Below are positions 6,839 through 8,518 of a stretch of 8,518 bases of DNA, piece after piece. The DNA is from Halolactibacillus sp051746745 (lineage in GTDB: Bacteria > Bacillota > Bacilli > Bacillales > Amphibacillaceae), in the NCBI GenBank assembly GCA_051746745.1, contig JBNJFJ010000083.1, forward strand, positions 1 through 8,518. Direction: 5' to 3'. Below the pieces are notes generated by a model. The model made no database searches. It was not told the origin of the DNA and saw only the letters and a program-made list of their open reading frames with translations. Numbering within the stretch: position 1 is the first letter of the stretch; every line of letters starts with the position of its first letter. A program made the translations under genes and the position numbers.

Positions 6839-6861
6839 CATACTTGGTATACCCTAGTATG
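6839..6861 (-). repeat. Imperfect inverted repeat in the scrA leader
   Basis: CATACT (6839-6844) and AGTATG (6856-6861) are exact inverted arms around a centre that contains the palindrome GGTATACC (6846-6853). In RNA it would give a modest hairpin about 40 bases ahead of the scrA start. It does not resemble an antiterminator site of the SacT/LicT type and there is no adjacent T run; its function is unknown. Confidence 0.3.
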
Positions 6862-6892
6862 AGACATCCTAATCCTCATTTAATCGATAAAC

Positions 6893-6906
6893 TGAAATCG
6901 ATTTCA
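6893..6906 (-). promoter_or_regulatory. ScrR operator / cre-type palindrome ahead of scrA
   Basis: TGAAATCGATTTCA is a perfect 14-bp palindrome with the central CG typical of LacI-family operators. It lies 93 bases upstream of scrA and is identical to the copy ahead of scrR; the match extends to 21 bases including flanks (6890-6910 against 7960-7980). It also satisfies the CcpA cre consensus TGWNANCGNTNWCA at every position. ScrR is the most likely binder, with CcpA possible. No strong -10/-35 pair accompanies it; TGAAAT-N17-TTAAAT overlapping the operator is only a weak candidate. Confidence 0.8.
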
Positions 6907-6915
6907 CATTACGTT

Positions 6916-6938
6916 AAAAAGAACATTTAGTTCTTTTT
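6916..6938 (-). terminator. Weak hairpin terminator after scrR
   Basis: AAAAAGAAC (6916-6924) and GTTCTTTTT (6930-6938) form a nine-pair stem with a five-base loop, and the T residues on the minus strand lie within the 3' arm. It overlaps the end of the scrR stop codon. Only two or three pairs are G-C, so termination is probably partial and readthrough from scrR into scrA is likely. Confidence 0.45.
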
Positions 6939-7926
6939 ATAAAGCTCTCACTGACGCACGTGATTTCAACTCAAACGTCGTCATCAATGTGTCCCCTTGT
7001 TTTTCAGGGTTATCCATCAATTCAAACACAGCCTCAGCTGCCATCTTACCACTTGTTTTAAACGTGTAATGTACGGTTGTGAGTGGCGGATTTAAATATT
7101 CCGCAAGCTTGATGTCACCAATCCCGACAACAGACACGTCTTTTGGAACATGGAGCCCGGCATCGAGTAAAGCATGAATCGCCCCAATCGCTAAGTGATC
7201 GGTTACCGCTAACACAGCCGTGGGCGTTTTATGCGTTAAGATTTTCTGCATCATCTGATAACCGGTATCGATATCAAAATCACCGATTGCCATCAACTGA
7301 TCGTCGACCTCGACATTGTAGATTTTTAAGCAATCCAGATACGCTTTTTTTCTTACAATCCCGACCGCTTCATCCTTCTCATCTACACCGATAAAGGCAA
7401 TATCTCGGTGTTTTTGTTTGATTAAATACTCGGTCATGGTAAAACTTGCATCGTAATCATTATGGATAATCGATGTATACCCTTTCACTCTCTGTCCTAA
7501 AATGACAATCGGCACAGTCAATTTATCCATCACTGCTAAATGTCGATCCGTCACCTCTGTCCCCATCATGATAATCCCATCAACTGATTTATTCGAAAGA
7601 AACTTTAAATAATTGATTTCTTCTTCGATATCTAAATCAGTGTTCGCGATTAACACTTGGTAGCCATGTGCCTTCGCAACCTCTGTCACACCTGCCACAA
7701 CACGACTAGCCGTTTCTGTACTAATTTTCGGTACGATGACGCCTAGCATTTGTGACTTTTGGTTCTTTAAAGATTGTGCGATTGGGTTCGGTTGATAATC
7801 AACATCTTTAATGACTTTCAACACGGCCTCGCGTTTTTCTTCTTTTACATAGCCATTGTTGTTCATCACTCTTGAAACAGTCGCAGGTGAAACACCTGCC
7901 AGTTTTGCGATATCTTTAATCCGCAT
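6937..7926 (-). CDS. scrR: LacI-family sucrose operon repressor
   Basis: Encodes 329 residues, normal for the LacI/GalR family. The N-terminal helix-turn-helix (about 2-25) reads MRIKDIAKLAGVSPATVSRV, and the hinge-helix region contains YQPNPIAQSL (44-53). A periplasmic-binding-protein-like effector domain fills about 60-329, including VGIGDIKLAEYLNPPLTTV near 285-305. The ATG at 7926 has GAGAGG (complement of 7935-7940) eight bases upstream. Its own promoter carries a palindromic operator at the expected transcription start, and an identical one precedes scrA, implying autorepression and control of the transporter operon. Family members of this type respond to sucrose, sucrose-6-phosphate or fructose; the effector here is not readable from sequence. 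The name rests on position upstream of the sucrose genes. Confidence 0.92.
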   Translation of the reverse strand: MRIKDIAKLAGVSPATVSRVMNNNGYVKEEKREAVLKVIKDVDYQPNPIAQSLKNQKSQMLGVIVPKISTETASRVVAGVTEVAKAHGYQVLIANTDLDIEEEINYLKFLSNKSVDGIIMMGTEVTDRHLAVMDKLTVPIVILGQRVKGYTSIIHNDYDASFTMTEYLIKQKHRDIAFIGVDEKDEAVGIVRKKAYLDCLKIYNVEVDDQLMAIGDFDIDTGYQMMQKILTHKTPTAVLAVTDHLAIGAIHALLDAGLHVPKDVSVVGIGDIKLAEYLNPPLTTVHYTFKTSGKMAAEAVFELMDNPEKQGDTLMTTFELKSRASVRAL

Positions 7927-7962
7927 AGGTTTTACCTCTCAATAGTCGATTGGTGAAATAAC

Positions 7963-7976
7963 TGAAATCGATTTCA
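7963..7976 (-). promoter_or_regulatory. ScrR operator / cre-type palindrome at the scrR start site
   Basis: This is a second exact copy of TGAAATCGATTTCA. Its upstream edge lies seven bases after the -10 box, so the palindrome spans roughly +1 to +14 of the scrR transcript, a typical position for repression by occlusion or roadblock. It meets the cre consensus fully as well. Confidence 0.83.
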
Positions 7977-7983
7977 CATTCAC

Positions 7984-8011
7984 ATTATATCAAATACACC
8001 GTCTGTGTCAA
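7984..8011 (-). promoter_or_regulatory. Sigma-A promoter of scrR
   Basis: On the minus strand TTGACA (complement of 8006-8011) is followed after 16 bases by TATAAT (complement of 7984-7989). Both hexamers are perfect consensus matches. The predicted start is near 7977, leaving a leader of about 50 bases to the scrR ATG. This is the strongest promoter visible in the scr locus and may serve scrA onward by readthrough. Confidence 0.85.
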
Positions 8012-8029
8012 CCGTTTTTGAAGAAAAAA

Positions 8030-8043
8030 TGTATCCGTTTACA
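8030..8043 (-). promoter_or_regulatory. Cre-like site upstream of the scrR promoter
   Basis: On the minus strand TGTAAACGGATACA matches the CcpA consensus TGWNANCGNTNWCA at all but one fixed position (A instead of T at position 10). It lies 19 bases upstream of the scrR -35 box. The central CG and both ends are kept. With one mismatch and no binding data it is tentative. Confidence 0.4.
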
Positions 8044-8058
8044 AAGTTTTTTTAAAAT

Positions 8059-8074
8059 CCTGAATTGTAAAGTC
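8059..8074 (-). repeat. Second copy of the aroD-leader 16-mer
   Basis: CCTGAATTGTAAAGTC here is identical to 2624-2639 in the aroD leader and contains the GACTTTACAA unit on the minus strand. It lies between the small ORF at 8092-8292 and the scrR promoter. No partner unit at 16-17 bases is present, so this copy is single. Confidence 0.45.
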
Positions 8075-8091
8075 AAATGCATAAACTTTTT

Positions 8092-8292
8092 TTAAACTTT
8101 CACCTGTAAATATGCGGTGAAAAGAGCGATATTTTCATCATCAGCAAATGAAATAAACTCGCTTGTGAGTTTCCAGTACTCGCGTAGTTTTCTTTTCCTA
8201 ATGTGATCATCGATAAGTGGCGGCGTCCTAATACATGCGTCATCTGTGTTATCTCTTTTTTTAAAACGTATGTGACGTTTTTTTCGGCTCAC
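8092..8292 (-). CDS. Small ORF of unknown function (66 codons), doubtful
   Basis: An open frame from GTG 8290-8292 to TAA 8092-8094 gives a 66-residue product. The first third is strongly basic (SRKKRHIRFKKRD), there are more basic residues around IRKRKLREYW, and an amphipathic, partly acidic C-terminal third contains FADDENIALF. There is no signal peptide, membrane segment, cysteine pair or family motif that I recognise. The case for a real gene is weak: no Shine-Dalgarno sequence precedes the GTG, there is no in-frame ATG, and no terminator follows directly. In its favour, it fills a 320-base gap otherwise empty of genes, lies on the same strand as its neighbours, and has a possible weak promoter upstream (TTTACT-N18-TATGAT near 8300-8330). 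It could also be a decayed remnant. Confidence 0.25.
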   Translation of the reverse strand: MSRKKRHIRFKKRDNTDDACIRTPPLIDDHIRKRKLREYWKLTSEFISFADDENIALFTAYLQVKV

Positions 8293-8351
8293 TTATATCT
8301 GTATCACTATCATAGATAGACCAGCTATCTAAAGTAAAGGTATTATTATAT

Positions 8352-8384
8352 AAAAATTAAGGAGAGCCAAAAAAGCTCCCCCCA
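8352..8384 (-). terminator. Rho-independent terminator of the gene at the right edge
   Basis: On the minus strand GGGGAGC (complement of 8375-8381) pairs with GCTCTCC (complement of 8361-8367), including one G-T wobble, around a loop made mostly of T residues. The stem is followed by TTAATTTTTA. It begins about 27 bases after the stop codon at 8408. Confidence 0.78.
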
Positions 8385-8407
8385 ACTTATCATCCGTAAT
8401 CAAGTTT

Positions 8408-8518
8408 TTAAATTAAACGACCTTCATGTTCTTCACTTTCATCAACAATTTCATACACATTGTAATATTCTTTTGACTGTTGTTCCCAGTCAAAGTTAGT
8501 ATCAAATGCTTGTTTCAC
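8408..8518 (-). CDS. C-terminal fragment, probable glycogen synthase or related glycosyltransferase
   Basis: The last 36 codons of a minus-strand gene enter from the right edge, in frame from base 8518 to TAA 8408-8410. The segment NFDWEQQSKEYYNVYE resembles the C-terminal helix of GT5 glycogen/starch synthases, where a pattern like DFSW....KxYxxLY is usual, and is followed by an acidic tail (DESEEHEGRLI). The gene ends in its own terminator. A glycogen gene beside sucrose genes would make sense, but only this tail is visible, so another glycosyltransferase or sugar enzyme remains possible. Confidence 0.5.
   Translation of the reverse strand: MKQAFDTNFDWEQQSKEYYNVYEIVDESEEHEGRLI

Noticed and set aside
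6800..6890. A SacT/LicT-type antiterminator site or terminator in the scrA leader
   Set aside because: No RAT-like sequence and no stem immediately followed by T residues; the linked regulator is of the LacI type.
1..8518. CRISPR arrays, tRNA/rRNA genes, insertion sequences, toxin-antitoxin pairs or defence systems
   Set aside because: No regularly spaced repeats, cloverleaf-like segments, transposase motifs or terminal repeats were seen on either strand; the genes are housekeeping and sugar-metabolism genes.

Overview
The window looks like chromosomal DNA of a low-GC Gram-positive bacterium (Bacillota, most likely Bacillales or a close relative). The evidence is strong Shine-Dalgarno sequences, sigma-A-type promoters, stem-plus-T-run terminators, a secreted coiled-coil/NlpC-P60 peptidoglycan hydrolase of the CwlO/PcsB type, a DegV-family protein, and a LacI-controlled PTS sucrose operon. 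Genus cannot be fixed from the sequence alone. Apart from the first gene fragment, every recognisable gene is on the minus strand.

Layout from left to right. Bases 1-139 are the C-terminus of a DegV-family lipid-binding protein on the plus strand, followed by its terminator. Facing it is the terminator and then the gene of a secreted D,L-endopeptidase-like cell-wall hydrolase (339-1556). Its upstream region has an extended -10 promoter and a full consensus-type WalR box, so it is probably in the essential WalKR cell-wall regulon. Next is a stand-alone type I 3-dehydroquinate dehydratase gene (aroD, 1837-2568) with its own very long terminator stem and a set of tandem GACTTTACAA-type repeats in its leader.

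Bases 2709-8011 hold a complete sucrose-utilisation locus read right to left: scrR (LacI-family regulator), scrA (PTS EIIBC), a PfkB-type fructokinase and scrB (GH32 sucrose-6-phosphate hydrolase), closed by a terminator. Sucrose would be imported and phosphorylated by ScrA, split by ScrB to glucose-6-phosphate and fructose, and the fructose phosphorylated by the kinase. A perfect 14-bp palindrome, TGAAATCGATTTCA, occurs twice: at the expected transcription start of scrR and ahead of scrA. It also fits the CcpA cre consensus, so the locus may be under both specific and global sugar control. ScrA has no IIA domain, so it must borrow one. A perfect 18-bp inverted repeat lies between scrA and the fructokinase gene.

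The right end (8012-8518) has a cre-like site, a second copy of a 16-mer found in the aroD leader, a doubtful 66-codon ORF of unknown function, a terminator, and the last 36 codons of a probable glycogen synthase or related glycosyltransferase.

This is mainly ordinary metabolic and housekeeping DNA. I found no evidence of a new defence, mobile or biosynthetic system. The parts most worth a second look are regulatory: the WalR box, the dual-identity operators, the intercistronic hairpin and the aroD-leader repeats.
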